The notes below the pieces were generated by a model. The model searched no databases and was not told the origin of the DNA. It was given only the letters and a program-made list of their open reading frames with translations. 64,000 bases of DNA from Mytilus edulis. Lineage: Eukaryota > Mollusca > Bivalvia > Mytilida > Mytilidae. This document shows, in pieces, positions 23,301-38,300 of the stretch. Made by a program: the position numbers and the translations under genes. The first letter of the stretch is position 1. Each line of letters starts with the position of its first letter. The stretch lies in assembly GCF_963676685.1 (NCBI RefSeq), contig NC_092344.1:91852749-91916748 (forward strand), in the 5' to 3' direction.

Positions 23301-26300
23301 TTTACACTAAAAAATCCTTAAGCCATACATCTGAAGGATATAAACCATACCTTCAAATGGCCTAAAGGCATACATTTAAAGAACCTTATTCCATAAATTC
23401 AAAGGGTATTTTTTAATTTCATAGAAATTGACTTTGACACATACATATTTATGGAGGCAGTAGACAGATATATGAAGAATTGAGGCATGCTTGGAGTTGT
23501 TATATCAAAATATTAACCATCAAAACAGCCCAGAAATGTTTATATAATCATGAAAGATTTATAAAGTAACTTGTCATGCTTGTAATTATCACACTTTCTT
23601 GTCCCACTGTCAAAATGAAAATGTGTCCAAAATTTTAATTCTACAGTACACATACATGTCAACCTCTGACAATGGGAAATCATGTCATGACATGACATGA
23701 TATGTCAAAAAGCGTGTGAAAATGTGTGACGTAGATGCGGACTTGTTAATATGAATGTGGTAATGTTCATAATTTCATACAAATTTGTGAATATAAAAAA
23801 CAATATATATTCTACTGTGAACTTTTATTGTATTAAACAGTGGTCTGTTATGTTGCACCACCACTAGGCACATATTCAAAACAACTGCCAGTTTCAAGTT
23901 TAGTTACATTTATTTGATAACAGCACACAATACAAATGTTACATAGTCAAGTTCTGATCAGAATTCAGTGTCAATTTCTTTATAATTGAAAATGCTCTCC
24001 CACAGTAGGAATTGATATTTGACTGAATTAGCTTCATCAAGATTTGAAAGAATGTCATAATGTTGGGTTTTTTTTGGCAATGTAAAATGTCATCTATTAT
24101 CTCTGCCATTGCTCCCATTGCTATTGTCTGGTTAAAACTGGGTAGTTCATCAGAACTATGAGAGCTGATCCAACAGTTCTGTGATATTTTTATCCCCATG
24201 GCCTGTAGAAATCTTTTGCCGTGTTGGCTAGATTTGAAACTGAAATTGAAAAAGAAAAATGTTTTATAAATTTGATTTCCATAATAAGATAAACATGTTA
24301 AATGCTTTTTCAAATAGCTACATTGTATTTCTCCTATCACATATATTGTTTTTTATCATTGCAACATAGAATGCACAAATTATGCGTTACTTGTCATTCG
24401 ATCATTTAAACTCTAACTCCAAAATATAATTTATAAATCTTGAATTTTGCCGTACACATCGTTTTGGCTTAACAATCGGCACTTTAGACAACGGTACAGG
24501 CCCTAAAAGTGACCTCTTTCTGTGTACATTTCCCCTATAAAGTGAATTTGAAAGAAAGTCACAAAATCGTTAAAACTAATCACAAACTACTTACCTTTTA
24601 CTGTTTGTCATATAGAAAAATAAACAATATGGCAGCCAAACAATTACTTCGAATTTTTCGGTATTTATCGCTGAATAAGGAAAAAACCTGAGAATAGCTA
24701 TATCTCTAACGACTAAAAAATGAAAAGAACGAAAAAGCGTGTTATTGCGTGTAAAGTGGTGAAAAGCGTGTACACGCCATGTGACAAAATCCTCGCATGT
24801 AAACTGTTGAAAAAGCGTGTATTACACGCGAATATCATGACACTTGACATGTATGACAGTACACATAATTTTTAATAGTTCTGTATTAAAGTCCATAATT
24901 AAAATATGTCTTTGCAGGAAAAAAAACCTCTGTAGATGTCTTAACTTCAAGTTGATCGAGTGAAGCTGTCACATGAAAACCAAATCTAGAAATTAACCTG
25001 TATATTGATGCAAAACTTACATTTTATGTTTCCTGTTAAGGTTGTACGAAATGCGTTTAATATAACTTTCTATTTTTTAGATGGCCATCCAATGATGGTG
25101 ACAGGAAGTACAATTGGCCATATTGCATTATGGGACTTAGAATCCAAAAAGTTGAAAAGTCAGATTAGAGATGCACATGAAGGAGCTGTTGTTGGTATGC
25201 AATGTTTACCAAATGAACCTCTAATGGTCACCAATGCAGCTGACAATTCATTAAAGGTAATAAAAAACTGTGAAACTATTACATTTATGATTATTTCTGC
25301 CAACATATAAAATTTACATGTAGAATTTCCACCATGTGCATGATGTGTCTGGACTGCACTATTGTGGTCATGAAAATAGCTTTGCAACACAATTCTTTTA
25401 CAAACTGCATGAGAGAACTTAGTTAACACAATTTAACCTTGTTCCAAATGAATGGCCGTTGTGATTATTGGTATTGATTTGAATTTGCTGATCCTTTTAG
25501 TTAGGTTATTTTCTTTGTAATATAGGTACCAAAAATCTGTAGAAAAATACTCAGATAATGGACAGGATGTGCAGTTTATGTGATTGAATTTCCATTTTAT
25601 TCAAATGATTAGTTACAGCTGAAACAATGTGAACACTGTAAAAACTCATAGATTAATCAGAATTGGAAGTTTTATCTGTCCTCCTAAAACAAACTTACTA
25701 TTTACAGCATATGATGTAAGTTAAATTTATGTTTTGAAGGTTTGGATATTTGATCAACCAGATGGAGGTGGAAGGTTATTAAGACAAAGGTCAGGTCATT
25801 CAGCTCCACCAAACAAAGTTCAACACTATGACAACAATGGAAAGAATATCCTCAGTGCAGGTAGTGTACAGATATATCTTTCAAAAAAAATCTTGTTTAA
25901 ATATTATAATATTTACTTTATGTATATACCAGATACACAAGATTCAGACCAGACATTACTGTAGTATAAGGCTTTGTCCATTGTGAAATATCTGTTGACA
26001 GCCTCTTGCTATGATATTGTCTATTGAATATTTTGAACAATTCTTTTGAATTGTTTACAGTTGTTATTGTACTGAAAAATATAACTAATTCTTAGGTTTT
26101 CTAATTGTTGTCAAACATCAATATTCAGTGTTCTCCCCAGGCCCATATGACGATGCGGTGCCGCAGCGCCTTCATAATATTTTCGTAAATCCCGCAGCAT
26201 CTTAATTTGCCGCTGTCCCTTGATACTTGATCCCGCAGCGTGTATATTTTCACATTTCCATAATAAATGTTGGTTAAAATTGTCAAGTTGCTGATCATCG

Positions 26301-29300
26301 GTGAGAGGTCGGTCAGTGTTACGCAATATCTGATAATTAGTTTTACCTGAGCCACGCAAATCTCAGCCTTATCGGACTCTGTTATCATGTAATAGCGTAA
26401 ATGATCATCAAGAAGATAGATATTTTTAGAAGAAAATTTTAAAATTTAAAAACTTAAGTGCAGAAATTGAAGAAATAGATCGCAAATACATTGTAATTAC
26501 ACATTGTGTGTGATTACTTGACTGTTTAAATAACAAATTTTTTCATTGGTCGAGAAGAAGAATCTATTTAAACACGATCAATGAACGTGTTCAATACACA
26601 TGATCAATTTGAATACACATTGCTAAAGATATTTACGATGAAAATTATGAATGAGAGTATTTGTAGTTGAAAAAATTAAAATAAACTTTGATTAACGATA
26701 ACAAGTAGTGATTTATTTTAATTTAAAGTGAAAAATGTTGCTTGCAAGGTAAATTCGTCTCAAACTCATATTTTAGAAATAAAATGATCTTTGAACGTGA
26801 ATCCGTGCGGGAAATATGTGACAATCAACACGGGTACGGAATCGCTGCAGCTTCTGTATAATGTCACCAGTAAATACTTTGAATGGTCTTAACTTTAACG
26901 AAGTTTTGTTTATATCTACCTGCCAAAGATAGGTTTTAACAATAATACACACGGAAGCGTAAATAAATGTCAAACTACGGAAAATGGTCAGCTGTTCATT
27001 AAAAATATTTTTGTTTTAAAAAGTTGTATACCAAATATCTTAACCATATTCGATTTCATTAATTCTGAATGAACATGCTCTCTGCCAATAACAAAGGGGT
27101 GAATTCTAAGCAAAAGGCAGATGATGAAAGTAGAAGTATTTTTTCAGACCAATGACTTCTAATGAAAAGGGAAAAACACCTCCGATCCGTCTACACTCAG
27201 CTGTCAGTATACACAGATATTATTGCTTCCCCTAATCCCAACCGAGCTAAAGTTTTAGCAGTGATAAAAGCAAGCACCATGTTTCTGGTTTCAGTGACAA
27301 GTGGCTGAATGAGTTTTCATTGGTTAGAAATGTTAAAGGGGGTATAAGCAAAAGTTATTGTAAGAGGGGGTGTTCAACCCCTAAAGAGGATAAAGACAAA
27401 GTTGAGGAACAGACTGTCCAACAAAATAACATTATCTTGAAACAATATCCCTAGAAGGAGTAGAGAGTACAGAGATGAATATTTTTATTTTGACATCTTG
27501 AATGGACTGAATATATATATATAAATAACTTTTGTGTTTAAATCATTTATTTCATATATATTCTTGTAATTAATTAATACTTTGCACTATTAAACACACA
27601 ACACAAAGCATTATAACTCATATTGCATGTCATGATTTATGACTGATTGATTCAGATCACAAAGGTTCACTATAAAAAAGAGTTACGCACCCTTGAATTT
27701 TGCGCCTTAGAAAAATCCTGGGGAGAACACTGATATTTGATGACCCACTGCTCAGAAAGATTACTATGATTTAGGAAATGTAGATTTTGCAGTTTGAATA
27801 ATGGCATTCTTTAATACTGGAGATTCAATAGTCATATATCATTATTAGCCAAAATACCATTTTATTTTAGGTCAAGACAGTACTTTAAGGTCATTTTCCG
27901 TGACCCATGACAAACACAACAAAAGTTTAGGAAGGGCGTCTTATGACAAAAAAGAAACTAAAAAGACTGGATTAAAGAAAGATAGATATATGATGCCTCC
28001 TATCACACAGTTTTCATCAGGTAAGATAACTTTTCTTTCTTTGCAGTTAATTCAAAAATACTTGTGTGCATTTATTATTATGATTGTTAATCAACAGACA
28101 TACTTATATGAAAATATAACGAAAATTAATAAGTTTGAATACATGCCGTTCGAATTCTAATCCATTAAGTTTTGTGCAATAATAATAATATTAGAAAATT
28201 TTTGCTGTTTAATGTTAATTTAGAGTACATGTATACGAGATCAAAAATATTGAATGAACTTAATGGGTTACTTTAAAGCTAAAAAAGTATCTGTAAATAA
28301 AGCTTCTACCTTAATTGAAAGTAGCCCATTAGAGTATTAAATATATTTTTTCTCATAATTTTACAAAATGATGATGTCACTTTCTAATGTAAGCACTTGG
28401 TCTTGGTATATCTAATTACTGATTAACCATTTCTGATGTGACTTCCAATTCATGCTGCATATTTGATCAAATGTGTTTATCAAATAAAAACAAAACATAA
28501 TTTGCCAAATTCATACATTTCCAGCGTACGAAAAAATGAAAAGGCTTAACCAGGGCTTCCAAAAAGGTCATATATTCAGGACAATTGTACAATGTCTGGT
28601 AAAAGTCCGGCTGGGCAAAAATGAAACGGTCATCTACTTTTTAGTTTTCAAGGCTTTTCTGGTCATTTTAACATAATTCACGATCTTTTTGACCCAACCT
28701 TTTGCCTTTCAAATCCACACATTTCCGGTCATAAGGTGACACGATGATTAATTACTATCAAAACAACCCCTACTTCAATGCTTTCTAATTTTAATCAAGG
28801 CTTATTAGTTGTTGGACAGCTGAAATCTACCTATTCAGGTGACAGGTAAACTATTTTCAGTACCGGACATCGTATAAATTGATTGATCTTTTCACAATTA
28901 TTTTCTTACATTTCAACGGTTTGTATCTAATTGATTTAGTCCAAAAGATTAAAATTATAAGAAATACATTTATAAACATGATTTGATGAAAAATTTAAAA
29001 AGGTTTTGAATGAAAAATCGTCAAAACTACGTTGTATGAACTAGAACATGTATGCGCATGGGCACAGGTGGAAAATTTAATTATGCATCCTACATTTCTT
29101 CAAAACTGCTAAAATTATCATTGATACCTGTATCTAAGGTTCATTTCAAGTATTTTGTTAAAGAAGTAACTTGGAAAGAGCTTCTTCACTCTGTCGTGCT
29201 TGTAATTGTACACAGATTTTACGTATCCATTTATGGTCCATGTTTTACCATTGTCAAGTCAACATCCTGTGAAAATGTGATTTTAAAAACGAAAGTTAAG

Positions 29301-32300
29301 TTTTTGACAACGTCATTTTGCACAAATAAAGAGTCTATGGCAAATATGAGCACGCTGATGTGCACACCTTGAATGATGCACTGCCAATTTAACAGTTTAC
29401 GTCAGAACATCAAATTCATATCAAAGTATCTTTTTTTTTAAATTTAATGTCAATCATTGGGATGGCCATCTGATTACCATAATTGCCTTTTGTGTGACTT
29501 AGTCTTAGGAATTAAAATCAGGATCAGATATTAAATGTCCAGCTGGCTTAAATATTTTTTGGAAGCCCAAGTGAATAGAATGATTCTTGTAAAAATTAAT
29601 TACCATTTCAATCAGGCAGTAAGTACCATTCACCCAGACAATTTAAATTTATATAATAAAAAAAATAATTTGATATTTGACAGATACCAGTAGACAGAGT
29701 GATTGGGATAACATAGCAGCATGCCATCGTGGGAAATGTTTGGTAACAACATGGAGTTATCAGAGGTCCACAATGGGTTCCTATAAGCTCAAACATCCTA
29801 GGTTTGACGAGGATCCAAAATTGAAACTAGCTACAGCATTGGTATGATTTTTTTTTTTTAATTTTTTGAAAATATCTGTGATCATTAGAAAACTTAGTTT
29901 CAGTAGATATTTTTTTATAGGATGTCCTTAGTATGATGATTATAAGAGGTTTGTACCGACCAAAACTGGTTTATTTACCACCTATTAGTAAAAAGTATCA
30001 AATCAGGAATATGAGAGCCATTTTCAATTATCTTATTTAGATACTGTAAGTTCAGAAATTATTGCGTGCATTTATTATTGTGATTTTGTCATTTTAGACT
30101 TTAAAAAAATGCGGTTTTTATTTTTACGATATTTATAAAATCCTGTTGAAGTCATTTAAAAAAATTCACAATGCCAGTTTAAATTATTGTGATTAAAACT
30201 CTGTCGCATTTTTGGCAATAATTAAAACATAACAATAATTTCTGAATTTACAGTATAACTTTTATGTTTTTATGTTTTTATTTGTGATTTGGAATTTTGA
30301 ATGTTAACACTTATTAACTATTTGCTTTATTTGATATAATTTCATTATCTCTAAAATATTGTTAATTTTAAAATACTTTTCGTATGCAAATTAACATCTT
30401 TAGGCATTAATCATATTATTTTTTCATTGAAGTGTACTGATATAAGTCCTTGTGGTAATTTTGTGGTAATCGGATACAGCACTGGTCATGTGGATAACTA
30501 TAATCTTCAGTCTGGAATACATAGAGGCTGTTATGGAGAGACTGTAGGTAAGGTGTTTGTGCTAATTGGAAATAAATGATACAAAATATAAAACAAATAT
30601 ACACTACAGAGTTAAAATGTAAAAGAAAAGTATATTACATCGAACAAGGAATTAAATTGTTGTGGCCTAACTGCAATTTTACTTTTTTACAGCACATAAC
30701 TGCAGTGTAAGAGGTATCGCCATTGATGGATTAAGCCAAATCACTATTACAGCAGGTCTAGATGGTGAAGTTAAATTCTGGAAATTTAAACAGAAAAATC
30801 TGATAGATTCATGTCACCTGAAATGTTGTATATCTGATATATTGTTACATAGAGAAAGGTAAGGTTTTTTTTTTGTATGAATTTTGCTTTTAATCTAGAA
30901 TTTGGCTGTGTGAAAATTGTGTGGTTTCTTTAGAGAAAGGTAATGTTAAGGTTAAGTTAAACTAACAAATTTTCCATGACTTTCCTAAGAAAAAAATAAA
31001 ACAAATATAAATGGTCTTGGATATGCAAAACATACATCTTTTCTTACTTTATTTCATGAAGTAAACTTGAAAATTGCTGAATTAAATTGCAGAAAAGTAG
31101 GCTTACAATGGCTTAAAGAAAAATGAAGTATTTTTTTTTATTATCTACCACAATACAATTGATAGCATGATAGCATATACAAAATTTCCAGTTGCATATG
31201 ATTTTAAAAAGAATATAAAACTGCTGAAACTACCTTATTGTCTTGAATTTTTTGGGGGAATTACAGGATTATGTTATGCTATTCATATAACAATTACTTT
31301 GATTATGGTTATCTCTCTAATTATACCATTATAATTTATTTATTTGTAGTTCTATGCTGGCAGTATCACTTGACGACTTCAGAGTCATGATTATAGATAT
31401 AGACACACGTAAAATTGTCAGGACATTTCAAGGACATCACAATGCTGTCACAGATATGGTAAGACAACATTTTAACTTTGAGTTATCTCCCTTTATTGTG
31501 GTTCAAACAGTTAATCATATTGCTTATTTGCCTCAATGTTTTTCAAAATTTAATGATTATATGTTTTTTATACGACTGCAAAAATTTTAATTTTTCGTCG
31601 TATATTGCTATCACGTTGGCGTCGTCATTGTCTGAATACTTTTAGTTTTCGCACTCTAACTTTAGTAAAAGTGAATAGAAATCAATGAAATTTTAACACA
31701 AGGTTTATGACCACAAAAGGAAGGTTGGGATTGATTTTGGGAGTTTTGGTCCCAACATTTTAGGAATTAGGGGCCAAAAAGGGCCCAAATAAGCATTTTC
31801 TTGGTTTTCGCACTATAACTTTAGTTTAAGTGAATAGAAATCTATGAAATTTTGACACAAGGTTTATGACCACAAAAGGAAGGTTGGGATTGATTTTGGG
31901 AGTTTTGGTTCCTACAGTTTAGGAATTAGGGGCCAAAAAAGGGCCCAAATAAGCATTATTCTTGGTTTTCGCACAATAACTTTAGTATAAGTAAATAGAA
32001 ATCTATGAAATTTAAACACAAGGTTTATGACCATAAAGGGAAGGTTGGGTTTGATTTTGGGAGTTTTGGTCCCAACAGTTTAGGAATAAGGGGCCCAAAG
32101 GGTCCAAAATTGAACTTTGTTTGATTTCATCAAAAATTAAATCCTCTGGGTTCTTTGATATGCTGAATCTAAAAATGTACTCAGATTTTTTATCATTGGC
32201 CCAGTTTTCAAGTTGGTCCAAATCGGGGTCCAAAATTAAACTTAGTCTGATTTTAACAAAAATTGAATCCTTGGGGTTCTTTGATATGCTGAATCTAAAA

Positions 32301-35300
32301 ATGTACTCAGATTTTTTATTATTGGCCCAGTTTTCAAGTTGGTCCAAATCGGGTCCAAAATTAAACTTTGTTTGATTTCATCAAAAATTGAATAATTGGG
32401 GTTCTTTGATATGCCAAATCTACTGTGTATGTAGATTCTTAATTTTTGGTCCCGTTATCAAATTGGTCTACATTAAAGTCCAAAGGGTCCAAAATTAGCT
32501 AAGTTTGATTTTAACAAAAATTGAATAACTTGGGCTTTTTTGATATGCTGAATCTAAACATGTACTTAGATTTTTGATTATGAGCCCAGTTTTCAAGTTG
32601 GTTCAAATCAGGTTCCAAAATTATTATATTAAGTTTTCTACAATAGCAAGAAATTTTCAATTGCACAGTATTCACCAATAGCAAGAAATCTTCAATTGCA
32701 CAGTATTGTGCAATAGCAAGAAATTTTCAATTGCACAGTATTGCGCAATAGCAAGAAATCTTCAATTGCACAGTATTGTGCAATAGCAAATATTTTCAAT
32801 TACTCAGTATTGCGCAATAGCAAGAAATATCTAATTGCAATTTCAATTGAAGTTATCTTTCTTTGTCCAGAATAGTAGTTGAATCAACTTAAATCTTTGT
32901 TTTATACAATACAGATATATAATTAATATTTCAATTGGAGTTATCTTTCTTTGTCCAGAATAGTAGTTGAATCAACTTAAATCATTGTTTTATACAATAT
33001 ACAATGTATATTCACTTTTTCTACCTACTGATAAATTAAAACAATCTTTACCATTCAGTGATAACAAGCACTTTATTTTACATTTTAATATTTTATGATG
33101 TATTTAAATGTGTAGTTATTGTTGCAAACTCCATGTGAAAACAAATGGGGGTGGGGGGTTAAATTTTTCTCATTTCAGATTTCATAAATAAAAAGAAAAT
33201 TTCTTCAAACATTTTTTGAGAGGATTAATATTCAACAGCATAGTGAATTGCTCAAAGGCAAAAAAAATATTTTAAGTTCATTAGACCACATTCATTCTGT
33301 GTCAGAAACCTATGCTGTGTCAACTATTTAATCACAATCCAAATTTAGAGCTGAATCCAGCTTGAATGTTGTGTTCATACTTGCCCCAACCGTTCAGGGT
33401 TCAACCTCTGCGGTCGTATAAAGCTGCGCCCTGTGGAGCATCTGGTTTTTCCTAAACTGTTATTCAGAGAATTATCTGGGTTGCGTCCAGTAAATGTAGA
33501 ATTATGATGTAATATATATCAAAGGTTTTTATCAGTGCTTATAGATTATTTTTACTGGAGTTATGTCCCTTTAAAATGTAATTTATATTGAACATTGCAT
33601 TATTAGTACTCTCACATCGTAAATAATTTTTTTGGTGTAATGCTTTAGATCTGCTATTTCAGACCTTCAGTCCTGATGCCAGATGGTTGATTACTGCTAG
33701 TATGGATTCTACAGTGAGAACCTGGGACCTACCTACAGGAAAGTATGTCACTAGCCATAATGTTTATTGTCACATATTTTATTATATATTTTATATATAC
33801 ACATGAACCACCATTCTAAAAGACTTTGATATTTAAATAGTAGCATATATGGAAGTCTTGAGTTAATTCAGATTAAACTGGTGAAATCATCCACAAATTA
33901 TATCATTCATTGCCTACCAAGACTATGATTGGTGCTACAAACATACATTTAACAACAGACCATATATAATATTTGAGTTATGTTCTTCACTGGAAAAGTT
34001 GGTCAATTTTGTGCTCCTTTGTAACATCATTTACCAAATAGAGGGGATTGCCTGCATTTTTGCTCTTTTAAAGTTCATCATGCAAGTTTGTGATAGTCAT
34101 TATGCAGGATAAACTAGAAGTAATATTTGTTTCTTAAGTACTTAATCATAATTACCTTATGATAACAGTGCTGAATATCTGTCATAAGAATTCAATTTAC
34201 TGAATAATTTGTACAAAACAGCATTATCAGTTTTCAACCAATTGCTCAACATAGGAACGGAAGTGACTTTGCCTATATAAACACACATATGATGTTCGCT
34301 TAAACCATAGTTTTTAATGGAAATCAAGAGTTGTCTTTTTCAGGGCATCACCAAGAACTATGTATGGAAAAAGGGTTTTAAGGGAAAATTTATAAAACAA
34401 ATTTACCACAATTTTGTTAAATGAGATTTGACAAAAAAAGTAAACAGATATGAGAAATATCATAATTCAGCATGACATTTAAAAAAATATATAATACACA
34501 TCTATCAAGCACTCAGTGTTATATTTATTTACTGTATGTCCAGGATGTTCAATATTTCTTTTAAAAATTTCCTTCAACAATTTCACAAAAAGTTTTAAAA
34601 TGTCAAAAAATATTTTCTAAAATTATTTCTTCAATATTAAATAAATTTTAAAAATTGTTGGGTAATATTTACTTAGGGTGCTATAAACAGTTTCGTATAA
34701 AAAACTAGGGGTTATTCCCCAACTAAAAATAGACTTGGAGGGAAGTCCCTTTTTATCAACATAATTGGTAAAAAAGTATCATGTTTTTTATATTTGATTG
34801 TAAAAATAAGTTAATTAGCTTCAATTAAAACAGGTTGTATGATTAAAATATTTTTTAAAAATTAGATTAAATACACATGTTTTAAGGGGAGACAAACTGT
34901 AAACATCCTGTTTTTTTGGCAGTGAAAAGTGCAAAACTTATTTGCACCCAATGTAGCTCTTTTCGGAGCAGGCGAACGTAGCCTGAAGCATAAATTTTTA
35001 GAAAGACCAGGTAAAAACCTATGAAATTCATACAGTTTTGAATATGAAAAATGTGCATGTATCATGTCTGCATGGGTGTGCACATGGCCTGATTTCATGT
35101 TTTTTATGCATAGATTAGGCAATGTTTTTCCCATTTTCTCTGGATAAAACTTTTTGGTACTATTAAAAGTACAATTTATTTTTATTTCATCATAAACTAG
35201 AGAAAATTCTGATTCTAATGATATCTAGTTTTATACAAGTATCTTCATTAACATTAACACCACTAAGGGTCAATTATAGATGGTCCCTCAAAATATGACG

Positions 35301-38300
35301 TCATAGGAAAAAACTGTTGATTGCACCCTTATATATTTATAGACTTATAGACTGTTTCCTGGTCAGTTCAGCAGCGACATCCCTCAGCCTTTCACCTACA
35401 GGGGATTTCCTAGCCACATCACATGTAGATGATATTGGTGTTTACCTGTGGTCTAACATGACGTTGTACACCTTTGTCTCTTTGAGACCTCTCCCTGAGG
35501 ATTATGAACCTGACACATTAGAACTGCCAGCTACCCAGTATGAAAATAAAAGTAAGTGGAGGAACATAGGGTTTTGTAAACCAACAGGGTATTACATTCA
35601 ATTTATTTTCAAATGTATATTTGGATTGAAATAGCATTTATATTTTGTTTGCAATAGATATGCTTTAGCTAAAGTTGATCGAAGTCAAGTTTTTAGGCAA
35701 CATGTGAAAAAGTCTGACACTACAATTAAAACACCAACTTTTCCTTACTGCCAGGTAATTCTTTTCATATATCAAAAATATTTAAATTGCCTATTAAGGG
35801 GGAAAGGGGGGTTAGGCCCTTAATCTGCACTCTGGGATCAGGTGTTCTTAAACTCTGGATTTCCGGAGTGATCCTACGGGACACAGGAATTATTTTTTCG
35901 ATGTCTGGATTTCAATTTTTTTAAATTCCAGACCTCTGGATACCATGTTTTTAAGCCTGGAATTTTGAAATCAGGACCCCTCCGACCCCCACTCTATTAA
36001 TATTACTTATAATAAAACTTGCTGCATTCTATTTATAGAAACAGATGAAGACGATGAAAAAGAGGATATAGATATGGATGACTATGACCTGTCTGAATTT
36101 AAATCTCCTGAACAAATATCTGATGAACTTATAACCTTATCATTATTACCTAATTCAAGATGGCAAAACCTACTCAATTTAGACATTATAAAGGTGGGTT
36201 TGTGAACAATGTGCCAATTTCAAATCTGTCACATCATTTTTGAATTTTTATTTTTTTGAATTATACAATTGTTTAAATGGTTAGTTATATTTCTAATGTA
36301 TTCTTTAACCTTGATTTTATAACAAAATCTCCTTTCTTACAACAACTTTTAGATCAAGTAAAAAGTTAAAAGATAATTTTTTTCCCTGTTGTTTAAATGT
36401 TTTTGTGAAAAAATATTTATTTCAGGTATTGTGCAGATTTATGGAAGAATAAAAAAAAAAAATTCTTTCCCAATCTTTTGTAAAATAAATTATTTAAATA
36501 TCAAATTATCTATTTAAAAAATGAATAACACCTTTAGGAAAAGGCTATTTTATAAAATGAATAGAAGAATTACTTTTTTATCATCAGTTATATATTTCTG
36601 TTTTAGAAAAGGAACAAACCTAAAGAAGCTCCCAGAGCCCCAAAGTCGGCACCATTCTTTATACCAACTATAGCAGGACTTGAACCTAAGTTTGCCAATA
36701 TTACAGATGATACTGAAAAAGAGGTAAGATTTTATTTAGCACATGGATTTTGATTGATTGAGATATTTATCTGCACATATGCTGTCAATCAATAGATTGA
36801 TATTTTGGCTTGAATTAAATTAGTTATTTGATAGATGTTATTGGAGATAATCTTTTAAAACAATAAAGATTTTCGTATCTCTATAGATGATAGACGTTTT
36901 GACATTTAATCTTGATATAAAATTATTTTGTAGACCAAATCCAGGATAACTATTGGTAATCTAGAACCTCTGTCAGAGTTGGGGAAGGCATTGACTGCTG
37001 ATGGATTAGATTGTAAGTCAATAGACTTTATATGTACAACTTTTGTTTTGTTTTGACTATTTTTGCTTTGTTTGATTATTTTCAGAGCAAATTGATTTTA
37101 AGTTTTGACAAATTATAATATAAATAAACACCTTTTATACTGCAACTAGATATTTTTATTTCTTAAATATAGTAACACAGCTATATTTTGTGCAATGTCA
37201 ATTTCATCATGGAATACTTTTTCCACAATCAGGGGTTCATTAAGGGATGAAGATAAGTTTGAAATTTGTGTTTCAATTTAAAAAGCTATCAATGTTTTAT
37301 TTTAAGTTGCAGTATAAAAACAATATTAGGTCAATGTCATAAAGGTATAAACTTTTTTGTACTAGGCATAAAACTGAGAAGGGCTCTGTAGAACCTTGCC
37401 CTTCCCCAGTTTCTCAGCCTCATACAAAAAAGTTTATATTTTTCTGAGCATTTGTCATCACTTGGCGTGATATGCACCTATAATACAAGTGACGAGTAAA
37501 AAACATTTGATATGATTTCAAAAGAAAACACGTCTGGTAGTAATAAGTCTTTGAGTTTATTTGCATCTTGTCAAAAACATACACTACCATTTTTATTTTG
37601 TTTTAATTTTAGATGACAAAATACTAAACAGATTCAAGGAATTAGGACCATCTGCTATTGACCTTGAAATAAGGTCATTATCACCAGAAGGAGGAGGATC
37701 TATAGAAGCCATGGAAAGATTCTTAATGTTCTGTAATCATGTCCTTAATTCTAAAAATAACTTTGAAATAATAAATGCATACCTTGGACTTTTTCTTAAG
37801 GTAAGTTTGAGAGGGATCAAAATAGAAAAGAACCATTGTCCAATTTTGTATTGTCTATTTAAAAATAATTGGTAGAACCTCAGAATCTTAGTTCAGAATT
37901 TTACAACCACTGGGTTGATTTCACAGCTGGTTGACTTTTTGTCTGTAAGATAAGATAAGATAAGATAAATTTATTTTATTAAAGTGTCACATATTGTTCT
38001 TACACAATAGTAATATATTTACACAAGTACAATCACATAAAAAAAAAGGATCAACACCCAGCCTAAAAAGACTTATGAGACACTGTTATATACATATAAA
38101 ACAGCTCAATCACACAATGTAAAAAATAGAAATAATATAAAAAAAACTTTGCATACCTGATAAATTAAACGGACTAATAAAAATTAGATTTTAAAGAACT
38201 GTAAGAATCTTAAATACACCTAGTTTAAAAATTGTGACTGACGACTAAAACAAAATTATGGGTAAAACTGCGATAAGAATAAAATATTTCTATATCTGTA

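Noticed and set aside
24509-24691. Short plus-strand frame with MAAKQLLRIFRYLSL
   Set aside because: It lies inside the hAT element with no partner exons and no family match.
35658-35754. Possible extra WDR36 exon (AG before, GT after; one frame reads YALAKVDRSQVFRQHVKK)
   Set aside because: In the phase required by exons 15 and 16 it reads into a stop after two codons, and the open frame has the wrong phase. Exon 15 joins exon 16 directly and matches the family.
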